This document shows positions 12,162-22,894 of a stretch of 64,000 nucleotides of DNA, piece after piece. Origin of the DNA: Umbellularia californica (lineage: Eukaryota > Streptophyta > Magnoliopsida > Laurales > Lauraceae). The DNA lies in NCBI GenBank assembly GCA_028538565.1, contig JAPQWN010000002.1, forward strand, positions 86,668,521-86,732,520, in the 5' to 3' direction. The notes under the pieces are model-generated. The model saw nothing but the letters and a program-made list of their open reading frames with translations. It did no database searches and was not told the origin of the DNA. Within the stretch, counting starts at the first letter, position 1, and every line of letters begins with the position of its first letter. Both the position numbers and the translations under genes were made by a program.

Positions 12162-12932
12162 AAACTTTGATTACATGAATTAATTAAGATAGACCCTAAA
12201 ACATCAAAAAAGAGAAAAAAGACTAATTTGGCCCGGAACAATATCGTTAGGGCTTATTTTTAAAAATTATTTTAGTCTTTTTTCCCAAACGATATCGTTA
12301 AGGCTCATTTAAAAAAAAAAAAACTTTATTAGAGTCTCCTTCCCCGAACGATATTGTTAGGACTCGTTCCTATAAGCTTTTTTCCCTCTTCTTCCCTTGA
12401 TGAACTGTTGGCCCAATCTTCATTTTTCAGGGAAAAAAAATAACTCATCGTCTTACTATTGCCTCTCCTATTTTGCTCTCTACAACTCAAAACTTCTATC
12501 TTCCCCATTTCTATTTCTCATTTTCTTTCCGAAATTCACAATCTCCTTGTGTAAAACATATGCATTATTGCTCTCAAGTTCATATTTAATTAGTAGTTGG
12601 AAAAGTACCATTTTCACTATCAATTACAAAGAGAGATCCAAAACCCGTAGCACTTTCACATGCGTAGAGAACTTATTGTTCGAGTTTACCGGTGTTGAGG
12701 TTAACGTCCAACCTCGCTCCTAAGCGGTTATAATTATAGTCGAGCCTTTGCCATCATCATAATACCATTGTTGTGCCATTTTCTATCACCAATTGGTTTT
12801 GGAATAAGTGATAGCTCAATGGAGTATAACATACAAGGCCCATTGAATATATTACCAATATGCATTTTGATATTTGTGTTAGAAGAGGTTCATTTGTTCC
12901 TCTATCTCTTGTTCATAGTCGGGGTTGAGCTT

Positions 12933-12973
<41 letters not shown>

Positions 12974-13228
12974 GTATATCAACCACTGAACTAGGAACTA
13001 CGAAGGAAGAGAGAAAACAAAGATGGGGGAAAAATTGCAAATGGATTTTTTTCAACTAGCCCTAATGATATCGTTTTGGGGAAGAAGAGGGGAATATTAG
13101 AAAAGTTTGTTTTAATCTTTAATGAGACCCAGCAATATCATTGTAGGATAAATCGGTCTCTTGGCTACATACAATGCCCTAATTTGATATTTTAGTGTCT
13201 TTCTTGATCAATTCATGCAATCAAGGTT
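12162..13228. mobile_element. TIR DNA transposon, non-autonomous
   Basis: The left end (AAACTTTGATTACATGAATT at 12162) is the imperfect inverted complement of the right end near 13228 (AATTCATGCAATCAAGGTTT). The inverted similarity extends inward through ACTAAAATATCAAA-like sequence to repeated AACGATATCGTTAGGG motifs. These occur three times in tandem on the left (12238-12365) and inverted on the right (13060-13190). No transposase is seen. The interior holds a (TC)n run and no recognised protein. I could not settle a target duplication. The long TIRs suggest a Mutator-like element. Confidence 0.6.
12935..12970. repeat. (TC)n microsatellite
   Basis: Perfect TC dinucleotide run inside the TIR element. 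Confidence 0.92.
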
Positions 13229-13699
13229 TTTGACTATAAAAATAACTAAATATAAATATGAAGATAAATATATTTGTGTAGTACAGTCCAACTTTCCTCT
13301 TTACTATAACTGAGACTAATAATTTGGTGCACATGATGATAGTGCGAGATGGCTGACTCATGACCAACTAATCCTCCTCACACACGCCATCCTCCATGAA
13401 TTGTTAAAAGCCGTCAAAATTAGGTGGCACACTTCTAACCATTACTCACCTTTGCATCAAAATCCTAAAAATTAATCTTTTGAAAGCCATTAAACTTGAT
13501 AGTCAATCAAGGGTTTAAGGTGTTGCAATGGGGCTAGTGTTTTGCTCACGCATAGGGGATCATTTAAAAGGTTTTCTTACCCCGCTTTTGCTATGCTCCT
13601 GATGGCCCCCGAAGGGCCATTTAGGCTTCGCTGCATCCATTGCAAACCATAAGATTGAACTCAGACAATTCGAACCCACATTCAAACCTGATGATTTTG
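13229..13699. other. Intergenic, nothing recognised
   Basis: No domain or repeat structure is seen between the TIR element and the Harbinger element. Confidence 0.4.
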
Positions 13700-14498
13700 T
13701 TAGGTAGCGTTTGGTTCGCTGTAATGAAGGTCGGAATGGAATGGTCATTCCAACAGAATGATTATTATAGCGTTTGGTTCACACAAAAGTGGCGAAATGA
13801 CTATTACCTTCGGAATCACCATTCCTTTAAGTAGAGGAATGGTCATTCCATTGGGGAGGCAGAGGAGTGACCATTCCATTCCTTTATATTTTTTGGTTGA
13901 GACCGAAATGCCCCAGACAAGGGTATTTTATAATAATATAATAATATAATAATTATATAATAATTATTATAATAATATAATAATTATAATAATAATTATA
14001 ATAATATATTAATTTATATTATTAATAATATTATAATTATATTTAATATTATAATATTATATTATAATATTAATATTTTTTATATTAATAATAATAATAT
14101 AATTACTATGTTAAATATAATTATAATAATAATTAATATAATATATACAAATATTATTAATAATATATTTATTAATATCATATTAATGTGTATTATTAAT
14201 AATATATTAATATTATATTATTAATATAATTAATATTAATATTAACAAGGCCATTCCATTCCAAAATTCTAACAAGGGTATTTTGGTCAGTTTTATGTAA
14301 ATTTCATTTCATTTCGGACATCATTCCAGTATAGCAAATGCAAGAATAGAAATCCAGAGTTCTATTATTGTGTTAATTCATCAGCGTACCAAACGCTGGA
14401 ATGGAAATGACTATTTCTGTCTTATTCCATTCTAAACTCATTCCGCTCTCCATTCCATTCCTGTCTAAACCCATTCCAGCGAACCAAACGCTACCTTA
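13700..14498. mobile_element. PIF/Harbinger-type element with TTA target duplication
   Basis: The element proper is 13703-14495 (793 bp). It starts GGTAGCGTTTGGTTCGCTG and ends with the near-exact complement CAGCGAACCAAACGCTACC. TTA lies on both sides (13700-13702 and 14496-14498), the usual Harbinger duplication. The core, 13928-14250, is almost pure A and T in alternating AATAT and TTAAT blocks. Further inward, the left GGAATGG blocks are mirrored on the right by CCATTCC blocks. It has no coding capacity. Confidence 0.85.
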
Positions 14499-14956
14499 GG
14501 GTTTGTGAACTCCAAATTGAGTCATGGCATGGACCTACACCCAAAAGTATAACCGATGTCGTCTTCTTCTTCTTCTTCTTCTTCTTTTCTTTTTTTCTTT
14601 TGAGTATTGACATTGTAGGATCGGGCCCAAATTGCCCCCTTGCCATCCCTAGATATATTAGACCTTTGATCGGTACCAGTCTAAGTTTGGATACACAAAA
14701 CATTACCCGGTCCAGATCCATCTCCATCATAGAACCATATGGATCCGTTTACATCCCTAAGTTAGGGCCTAATTTGTAACTCTAAAAATAAGCTATTTTT
14801 TAATGATTTAGAACTTATTCATAATTTAGAATGTTTGATGATCTTCTCTTCATATCTTAGAGTTTAGTCAAATGAAACTTTTAAGCTCCGAAAATGTAAG
14901 CCGTTTGGGACTCAATTATTCTTCCGTTTACATCACCACGTACAATCCCTCCCAAG
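14499..14956. other. Intergenic with (TTC)n run
   Basis: A (TTC)n tract occurs at about 14560-14585. Otherwise nothing is recognised. Confidence 0.5.
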
Positions 14957-15374
14957 TAGGGTTGCAAACGGGTATCCGATTACACGGAAGTCCCGACCTG
15001 TAAAAAATTGGGTCTGAAATCTATTTTAGGTTTGGACTCGGGACCCGACATATGAGCTTTTGATATTACATATTGTATCTCAAAATCAACTTTTCTTAGA
15101 CATTTTTATGTATAATATTGGAGGTAGTAGACTTGATACACTGTTATAAGCTGATTGATATTCTTATTTTAAGAAAAATGAAGAATAAACAGAAATTAGA
15201 TTCCAGCCTTCTAGGTGGACCCGGTTTCGGAACCGGATCCGGGTTTTCCTATTGGAACTTTGGGTTTGGAACAACAAAACAGGTTCCGAGTCAAAACCGG
15301 ATCTGAAACTGGAAAAAGAAACGAGTCCGGGTCTACTTTGGTTCCGACCCAGAACCGTCCCGTTTGCAACTCTA
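14957..15374. mobile_element. hAT-like MITE
   Basis: The element starts TAGGGTTGCAAACGGG and ends CCCGTTTGCAACTCTA, which are inverted complements with one change. The interior is rich in CCGGAACC-like phrases on both strands, as in the clearer hAT element at 58274. The 8-bp flanks (CTCCCAAG and CTCTCGAT) agree only in part, so the duplication is decayed or the ends are off by a few bases. Confidence 0.65.
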
Positions 15375-15639
15375 CTCTCGATGATTTGTTTTGACAATTT
15401 ACTTGATGAGTGAAGTGAAGAGAATTGTTAAATAAAAAGAGAATAAACAAAAGAGTGGTTTAAAACGACAAAAAGCCATCTTGCAATGATAAGGTTTCTT
15501 TTATTTTTTTAAGCAAATGGTTATTTTTGTCGTTTAGTGGTATGAGTAGGAATGTTTTTTTACTATTCTTAAGAAAAAAAAAAAGGAGTGAATTTTAAAT
15601 TTTAATAATTTTTAATATTTTGACTTATCTTATTTTTTT

Positions 15640-16450
15640 TGAGAGCTGCTAACGCCACCACCCAAGCTTCTCTTTCCACAGCCCTTTTCTCTACACACCC
15701 CACTTAAGTTAAAAAATTTTCAAAAAATTTCTCCACACACTCTATTATTCCCAAAATACCCAAAGCCCTCCACCCTCTTTTTCTAAGATCACTCCTGTTC
15801 TTCCCCCATCTCTCCTTGCTGCCGCCTTATCCCCTTCTCCTTGTCCCTCTTCCTATTTCTCCCTTTCTCTCTCCCTACTCCCTGTCTATCTCCCTCTCCC
15901 TGCCTACCCCCCTCTCTCCCTATCCCCCTTAGGGTCGGGGGGGTGGGGGGTGATGTAGAAAGAAGCTGGAAAGATAGATGTCCTTTTAGGTAATTTTACA
16001 CAGGAATATATTAGTCATAAAAAAGGGAAAAGAGAAGTTTTAGCTACTAATGCCACAATCCAAGGTTCTCTTTCCACGTTCTTTTTTATGGTCAATATAT
16101 CCCTATGTAAAATTATCTAAAAGGACATCTATCAAAATCTCTCCCTCCCCATCATCTTTCTACACTCACCCACCCCCACCCTCCAACTCAACCGTCACTG
16201 TCCCCTTCGGATGGGGGAGGGTTAGGGAGAGGGAGAGAGGGTGGTGGGTGAGGAGAGTGAGACATATAGAGAGAAGGAGAGGGAGAGAGGAAGAAGGAGA
16301 AATGGTAGCGATAGGGATAGGGAGAGACGGAAAAGAAGAGGAATAAATTGATAAAATGGGGTTGGAGGGGTTTGGGTATTTTGGAAATAATGAGGTGTGT
16401 AGAGTGAAGGGATGTGGCAAGAGAAGGATGTAGAAAGAGAAGCTTGGTCT
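15640..16450. mobile_element. Nested inverted repeats, probable MITE pair
   Basis: The outer arms pair ACCCAAGCTTCTCTTTCCAC (about 15660) with the complement near 16428 (GTAGAAAGAGAAGCTTGG). An inner pair places AAAGATAGATGTCCTTTTAG (about 15971) against AAAAGGACATCTATC (about 16120). A further copy of the outer arm motif occurs at about 16055. This looks like one foldback element inserted in another of the same family. The pyrimidine-rich and purine-rich strands create long spurious open frames that I do not call as genes. Confidence 0.5.
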
Positions 16451-17719
16451 GCAGAATTAGGTCTATTAATGGGCCGGGTTTGGACAGGCTGGGCCTGTTC
16501 TGCTTATTCCCATCCCATTTTGACCGAGCTTTAATATTATTGTTCAAGCCCAGCCCGCCAGGCTCAATTTCTTTTAAAAGTCCAGTATTTTCAGGCTTGG
16601 GCCGGGCCAAACTGGTGCTCATTTTAACGCGCTCAATTGACAGGCCATTAGCATTTCCATTAGACAACATTGCTGAATAATATCTTTGAAAATGACACAA
16701 ATGCCCTCATTTCATTTCCCCCTCCAAAACCCTCTCATCTCCTGTGCAGTCATCTTCGTCCCTCGCGCCAGCTTCTCTCTATTCTCTCTCGTTTGGGAAT
16801 TTGGCACCGCCTAGGTACCCTCCTTTTCCCCTTTTTCTCGTTTCACACTTCTTTCTCTCTCTCACATTTTACTTTCATGAGTTTGGTGTTGTTTGGAGAG
16901 TGTATTCCAATTATATAAGGTTTCTTTCCGCTTTCTGTTTGATTACAGTAATCAAAGACATTTGATCTCTCTGCAACTTGTCTTATATTTTTGTTATCTT
17001 TATTTGCACTCGAAGTTTTGTGCTAAAATCTGATCTGGGTTTAAGTTTTCTGACCATGTTTGGATGTCCTGCCTGCCTCTCGTGTGTGTGGGTGGATGGA
17101 TTGGGTCATGGATGCCCTGTCTTCCCTAACCCATTGTTAAGTTGTTCCAAAGGAGAGCTGAAAGGCATCCAATCCATACTTTTTATATGTTTGGAGGGAA
17201 GGCTAAATGATGCAAAGGCATGTTGTTTATATGTTTGGCTGTTCAGTTCAACTCTCACATGGGTTTTTCGCATGCTGCAATACTCAATAATGCTGATTCA
17301 TTTACTACTTCTGCTAAAACAAGAAGGCGTTGGATGCAACTGAGAAAGTTTACCCTTGAAAACTTGCATTCTTTTTCTTCTTCTTTCCCTGGTTGTATTA
17401 AAGGCTTAGAGGATTTTGGCAATATCAATATAATGTGATTACTTTAAAACTTGCATTTTTTTTTTAAATGACACAGAAATGCCCCTCTAATCTGAAATGA
17501 GAGCTTTTTTTTTTTCCTTTTCATAATTTCATCAAAGATGCTAATTGTAAATTAAAACTTAAAAATTAGAGCCTTTTATTTTAGGCCTTAATATAATTAG
17601 CTCTTATTAATTAGACTAGAGTTACCAAATGGGCCCTTAGACGTTACATAGCTCGCTCTCTCTCGGAAAATATGAGAAGTTAGGGTTCTTGAAAGGGTTT
17701 AAGAGGACCGGATTGATGC
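16451..17719. other. Intergenic or upstream region
   Basis: A GGGCCGGG/CCCAGCCC-type inverted segment at about 16470-16620 resembles the hAT elements elsewhere. From 16700 to 17640 there are no convincing exons. Confidence 0.35.
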
Positions 17720-17819
17720 ATGAAGAATCAGATTGTTGATTTGGGCTACAAAACCAAAGGCTTTGGTTACCATCAGCACCATTCGCTGCGTGTGTCCACC
17801 GATTTTGGCAATGAGAGAG
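17720..17819 (+). CDS. Possible first exon of an unidentified gene
   Basis: An ATG at 17720 opens 33 codons, beginning MKNQIVDLGYKTKGFGYHQH and ending at a GTATGC donor. Base composition here is higher in GC than the flanks and the translation looks protein-like. A further island near 19700-19815 (contains SGGRDSMVDCVGRCPPPP) could be joined in phase (G|GG) but ends in TGA soon after. I do not recognise the family. A gene remnant is as likely as a gene. Confidence 0.28.
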
Positions 17820-20026
17820 GTATGCATTTTTTTTTCTCCTTTCGCCTGAAGAAATGGGCATGCTCTTTCTTTTTTCTTTTTTATTTTTTCTTAATTGGTA
17901 GATTTGGGATTTGGGATTTTTACAGTTTTTTTTTCCAACTTTGCAGATCAGTGTGGGATGAAATCAGTTGGATTTTCCTGGTCTTTTCTAACTTATGCAG
18001 AAAAAACTGTTATTAGGATCATCTGAGTCTGATTGTTTGCCTTTTAGCGATGTAATTGAGAAAAAAAAAGGTTTTGTGAATCTGGGAATATTTCTTGAAC
18101 ATGGTGTGAGGAAATGAGATGGAGCTAAAATCATTGGTTTTCTATCTGTTGGGAATAAAAATGTTTGGGTGATATTGATTTTGGGAGAATTCATGGATAT
18201 GAGACACGTATGGGTTCATCTTAGTTTCTAATTTTGCGTGTGAATTTTGGTTATTAGTTTTGGTATTTGAGAGTCTTACTGGGACATTATTGCAAATGGG
18301 TGGTGATTAAGAGTTAAATCATTGGTATTTTATGATCCAGAAAAGAAGAACTTCAGCTTCTCTATATCAGTCTATTGTCAAAATTTATGGTGAGAAAAGC
18401 TTTCAGATTTGTCCTCTAACATGGATCAATCATTGCCAAGTCAAAAAGAAAGATTAGGTATCTGACTCTCAGGTTTATATTTCTGCTGTCAGTTTTCCCC
18501 TTGTCCAGTTTAGTTTAAGGGTACCTGTTTCTAGTTAAGGGAATAGTTTTGAGTGGAGTAGGCTTGGGTGTTTCATTTGATTCATTACTATCCAGGAATT
18601 GTTTTCATAAACTAATTATTTATATTGTCATAAAGCATTTAATCTCTTCTGCGCTCTCTCTCTCTCTATATATATATATCTGTTTTGTATCTATCTCTTT
18701 TTTCTGTCTAAGCTTATTCAGAAAATCTTTTCAAAGCTCCTGTTGGAGGAAACTATATACCTAAAGTGTGATTTTCAGTTTCTTGCATTTTTTTTTTAAT
18801 TTATACATCTTGATTATGGATGGTGGTGTGGACATAATATTTTTGTGTTTCCAGATATTTAAAATGTACAATTTCCATTTTTGGATTCAACTATGAGTGT
18901 CAAACACTGATGGTAGAACATATCAGGGTTCTTTCGATTTTTAAAGTGGGTTCTTTCGATATTTAAAGTGTAAAGACTTTTTTATTTTTATTATAACATG
19001 ATTGGAGGTAAACTTTTCTATATTTATTTAAATATAAGTATAAAAAGTAATGTCATACATTTACACATTTAGTTGAAACAAATGTTGTAAAATTAGTCAC
19101 ATGTATAAAAGGTGTGAAAATTGTTTTAGTAAACAAAAATTGTAAAATGAATGTGTAAAAGTTATATATGTAAATTTGACTTACATATCCCGTGCATAAA
19201 AAACACACGACCCCTAAGCAGCCCTCCCTTCAACAAATATACAGCAGTGAAGGAGAAGAAAAGGGGGCACTACAAGTAGAGACAGCAAATTGGTGATGTC
19301 AATTGTATGGCTTCTTTCTTCCTTCTTTCTTCTTCATCTTCTCTCTCTTTCCTCTTCTTCCTTCTTTCTTCTCTCCATCATCATCAAAGCCTCGTCCTTA
19401 CCATGTTGGGGCTGGCTCGTCTCTTCCTTCATCATATTCTTTTTTTATTTTCTATAATTTCCTTATTTTTTTTTATCTGAATGGTTTCACTTCTGTTGGA
19501 AACTGGAGAAGTAATAGGATTGCCAAACCCTAAAGAACTATAACTAAAATCCTTTGCTTATTTATTTAAAACTCCTCATAAACTTGGGATAGACTCATCA
19601 CTGATTAAGGAATTGAATTTTTTTACTAGCTAATTATGTTGTTACTTACTACTATCTATAATTATCAAGAATCAGGCTACATTTCTATTCATATGATCAT
19701 TCGGGAGAGGGTACATTGGCTCTGCTTCCGGTGGTAGGGATTCCATGGTTGATTGTGTTGGAAGATGCCCTCCACCCCCTTTAATTGAGTTTCGTGGTGA
19801 TAAGAACCTTTGTTCTAGTGGGCAGTGAGGTAGATGGGTTGAACAGCTTAGTTGCTTCATCAGTGGTTTGCAAATTGGCGGTTTGGAAATGTTTATTGAA
19901 AGCGTTGAATTTGAGTGGGTTAGTTCTCCCTATCATTATCATCATAGAAGCCCTATCCTATCCATTTGGGGTTGCCTTTGTGAGTTTATCAGTCTTTTCT
20001 AAGTATTAAAAGATCATGCATTTGTC
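17820..20026. other. Intergenic or intronic, one weak coding island
   Basis: The stretch is AT-rich with many T-runs. A 23-base phrase (GGTTCTTTCGATTTTTAAAG) is repeated in tandem near 18930-18980. The island at about 19700-19815 is described with the exon at 17720. No complete gene is seen. Confidence 0.35.
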
Positions 20027-20029
20027 CAC

Positions 20030-20112
20030 GGATGTAGCTTAGCTGGTTAGATACATAGGTGTTTATGTGAGTGTTTGTGAGTTTGAGTCCTCCATGTAGT
20101 AAAAAGAAAAAA
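20030..20112 (+). mobile_element. tRNA-derived SINE
   Basis: An A-box-like TAGCTTAGCTGGTTAGA (20036 onward) and a B-box-like GAGTTTGAGTCC (about 20078) are spaced as in a tRNA gene, followed by TAGTAAAAAGAAAAAAA. The acceptor stem does not pair and there is no proper anticodon arm, so this is not a working tRNA gene. It is read as a short SINE copy. Confidence 0.55.
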
Positions 20113-20746
20113 ATTGTGCATTTACAATATTAAGTGCTTTTAAGTGATATTCTACTTTATGTTGTTATTATTATTATTATTTGGGTTAAGTCATACAGAG
20201 GCAAGTGGAGAGTAAAAAAAGAAAAAAAAAAGAAAAAAGAAAAAGAAGGTACTAGTTTCGACCATGGCCATTCTTGCAATAAATGTGAGAACATTACAAC
20301 TTCATTTATTGGCTGTCATCCTTATAGGAGAAAATTTCATAAAAGGAGAATAGTATTAAGTTTCACTCATAAATCACTCAGATAACTAGCACCCCTTGTA
20401 TAAGCTATGCAAAAACTTTCATTTTAATCAAAGTTTGACCGCTGTCAAATTGACCATGTCATATGCTTAGGAGCCTAACACGCAACAGGGATTGATTTCT
20501 ATTTTTCATAAGTGGGCCCTAACAAGGAGCCTAGGAATTTTGTGTAAAATACTCAAGGCTAAATTCATATCATCCACCTTGGTGGACCCATCTCCTATTA
20601 GGGAAAAATTGGGCCAGGGACAACAAGGGGGCATTTATTTCCAGGGGTTTAGTTCTATACCAGGTGGGCATTGATGTGGATGTTTTAAGAAGTTGCATGG
20701 GACCCAACATAAGACCGTTTGGACGAAAAGAGAAGAAATAAAAAGT
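20113..20746. other. Intergenic, nothing recognised
   Basis: Contains an (ATT)n run at about 20165-20182 and an A-rich tract at about 20214-20245. No genes. Confidence 0.4.
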
Positions 20747-21281
20747 AGAGAAGTTTCAAAGAGGCCTAAAGTTTTTGGTTTGTTTTAGAAAAGGACATGA
20801 AAAACTCAGCTTTTCAAATTGAGTTAAGTTTTCTTCAAACTAGAGGGGTAAGATCGGTCATTCTTCTTTCACTTTCCCCTTTTCATCCCTCTCCTTCCTT
20901 CAGCTACCCATCTTCCCCTTCAACGGTGAGCACGGGCGACCCATGATAAGTGCTTCTTCTTCCCTTCCGGTGTCCTTTTCTCCTCTCCATCTTTCTTCCT
21001 CCAACTTCCATGGATTCTGATGAAGCGTTCATGGAAGTTGAACCTAGCATTACAGTTAGATATATACACAACTTATTGTTATTATTATTTTTTTGGATAT
21101 AAGGGCCACTATCGTCATTTGCTGAAAAGGGAGAAAATTCGTTGGAAAACATTGAATTTGGCTGGTTGTCCTTTATTGAAAGAATGGTGGAAACTTAAAT
21201 CCTCATTTGAAAAGTTGGGTTTTTTCATGACCTTTTTCTGAATTAAGCCAAAAGCTTAAGGCCTCTTTTGAAATTCCCCCC
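20747..21281. mobile_element. Mutator-like non-autonomous element
   Basis: The left arm (AAGTTTCAAAGAGGCCTAAA at 20751) pairs with the right arm ending AAATTCCCCC near 21280, whose complement reads TTTCAAAAGAGGCCTTAAG. The inverted similarity runs for more than 80 bp. The termini match the pattern of the elements at 24621 and 59815. No transposase. A clean 9-bp duplication could not be identified. Confidence 0.65.
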
Positions 21282-22755
21282 AAAAAGAAACCAAGGGCCT
21301 TTTCCCTTTTCATTTACTTATGGGAAAGGGGCAAAAGTGTAGAGTAAGCGAGAGAGAATGGGAAGAAGAAGAGGAAGGAAGAGTAAAGAAGAGGGATGGA
21401 GATGAAAGGAGTTGCTGCAGCAGCGACAGTTCGGGAGTCCTGCTGCGGCAGCCGCAGGTCTGAAATTCCAGGATGCAAGGCAGCGACAGCATACAGCCCC
21501 CCCGGGTTTGCCCTCCCTCCCTTCCCCACTATTGGTAAAATAAAGCCTCACATTCCACATCGCCTAAGTAATGCCTTTGACAAGGCTTCAATACCTGTTT
21601 GGGCCTTCCACCTATCAGCTTAAGCTTTTGGGTTGGTATATGGTATCTTACACCCACCATCCTCTTCCTCCTCTCTTTATCTATCTTTGTTTCTTTTTCC
21701 CCCTTTTTTCTGCAACCTGCATGCAAGAGAACTGATAATAGCTTCTTGGATATTTGATTCTCTCTTCTTCTTACTCTTCTTCTTCACTTGCTTTATATAT
21801 TGGCCGATGCGACCGCTATTCTGAAAAATATCAATCATAACAGCTGATATTTTGCCAAGTTTTTAGTGATATGTACCATGACTGATGTATGAGCAAGATA
21901 TTGGTGAAGCCCAGACCAATACTGGTATGAATCGTCCAATATTTTAAACCATTAGTCGAATCATAGCCCCAAAAACAGTGAACTACTGCCCGTATTTCGA
22001 CTGTTTTCTGCAACTCACTTTCCAGAATTACAAAGAATCTCCCCCCTGTATTTTTCTGAAGTGTCAAACCAGTCCTCTAAATTATGCAATTTAAGCAATT
22101 TTATGTCTGTTTGAGTTTCCAAATCCATTAGAGGTCATTGCACATGGGTCGGAACCCCATGTGCATGATCGTAGACTTCCAACTATGGCATAGCTTGTCC
22201 AATTACTTGATCTTCATCACGATTCACATCAAACAAAGGCAAAACTTATGTCTATATTTGGTGAAGTAAATGTGTCCTAATTACTCTTTTAGCATGATTT
22301 TTTTTTTTTTGTATATAAATACATGACATTAACTTGGAACATTGATTAGAAGATCAGAACTATGCAACTGTTGGGCACACTGCGATCCTCTAATATTGTA
22401 GTGACAACTTTAGATGGAACAGAAGCTGTCTAAAATTGTATTAATGGTTCTAATATTACATTTATAAACATTCAGAAAAGAAAATTTTATTTATATATTC
22501 TTGTGTGTTGCACTTGCTGATCTAATATTAATTTGCTCAAAATGAGGAAGAAAATATCATAGCTTAAATTTGATCATGCACAGCATAGAACATCCATGAA
22601 GCGACTTCTAAGGCATTGTACTCCAGAGTAGAGTTCAACTTCTCTTATCCAGTTCAAACCGTGAAGACAAGGCGCTTAAGTTACTACCTACCTTCATAAC
22701 ACGAGAGGCATTTTGCAATTCTATCCATCAGTGGTGGTGAGGAGAAGAAAATAAA
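21282..22755 (+). promoter_or_regulatory. Upstream region of the P-loop NTPase gene
   Basis: This is non-coding sequence before the start at 22756. The last 120 bases (about 22637-22755) are free of repeats and probably hold the 5' untranslated region. The start lies in AAATAAAATGGGG. I cannot pick out a convincing TATA box, so no promoter position is given. Confidence 0.3.
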
Positions 22756-22894
22756 ATGGGGAAGGGATGGAAGATCATATCAAGACCATTGCTGGAAAGT
22801 GTACTAAACAACCATGCCCAGCATCACAGGGTCCCCCAACTTCTCATCGTCCATGGGCCTAGAGGCGTAGGAAAGACTACCCTCTTTCTCCACA
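22756..22894 (+). CDS. NTPase exon 1 (start and Walker A)
   Basis: Starts MGKGWKIISRPLLESVLNNH and carries GPRGVGKTTLFLH. The donor is GTATTT at 22895. One base is left over and completes an Arg codon with exon 2. The intron is only 89 bp. Confidence 0.92.

Noticed and set aside
12397..12723. 108-codon frame inside the TIR element
   Set aside because: It is rich in Ser, Leu and Phe, has no homology I recognise, and lies in a non-autonomous transposon.
16050..16700. Overlapping long open frames on both strands, up to 170 codons
   Set aside because: They are Ser/Pro/Leu or Arg/Glu/Gly strings produced by purine- and pyrimidine-rich inverted repeats. There is no recognisable protein.
20036..20105. 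A complete tRNA gene
   Set aside because: A- and B-box-like sequences are present, but the acceptor stem does not pair and no standard anticodon loop can be drawn.
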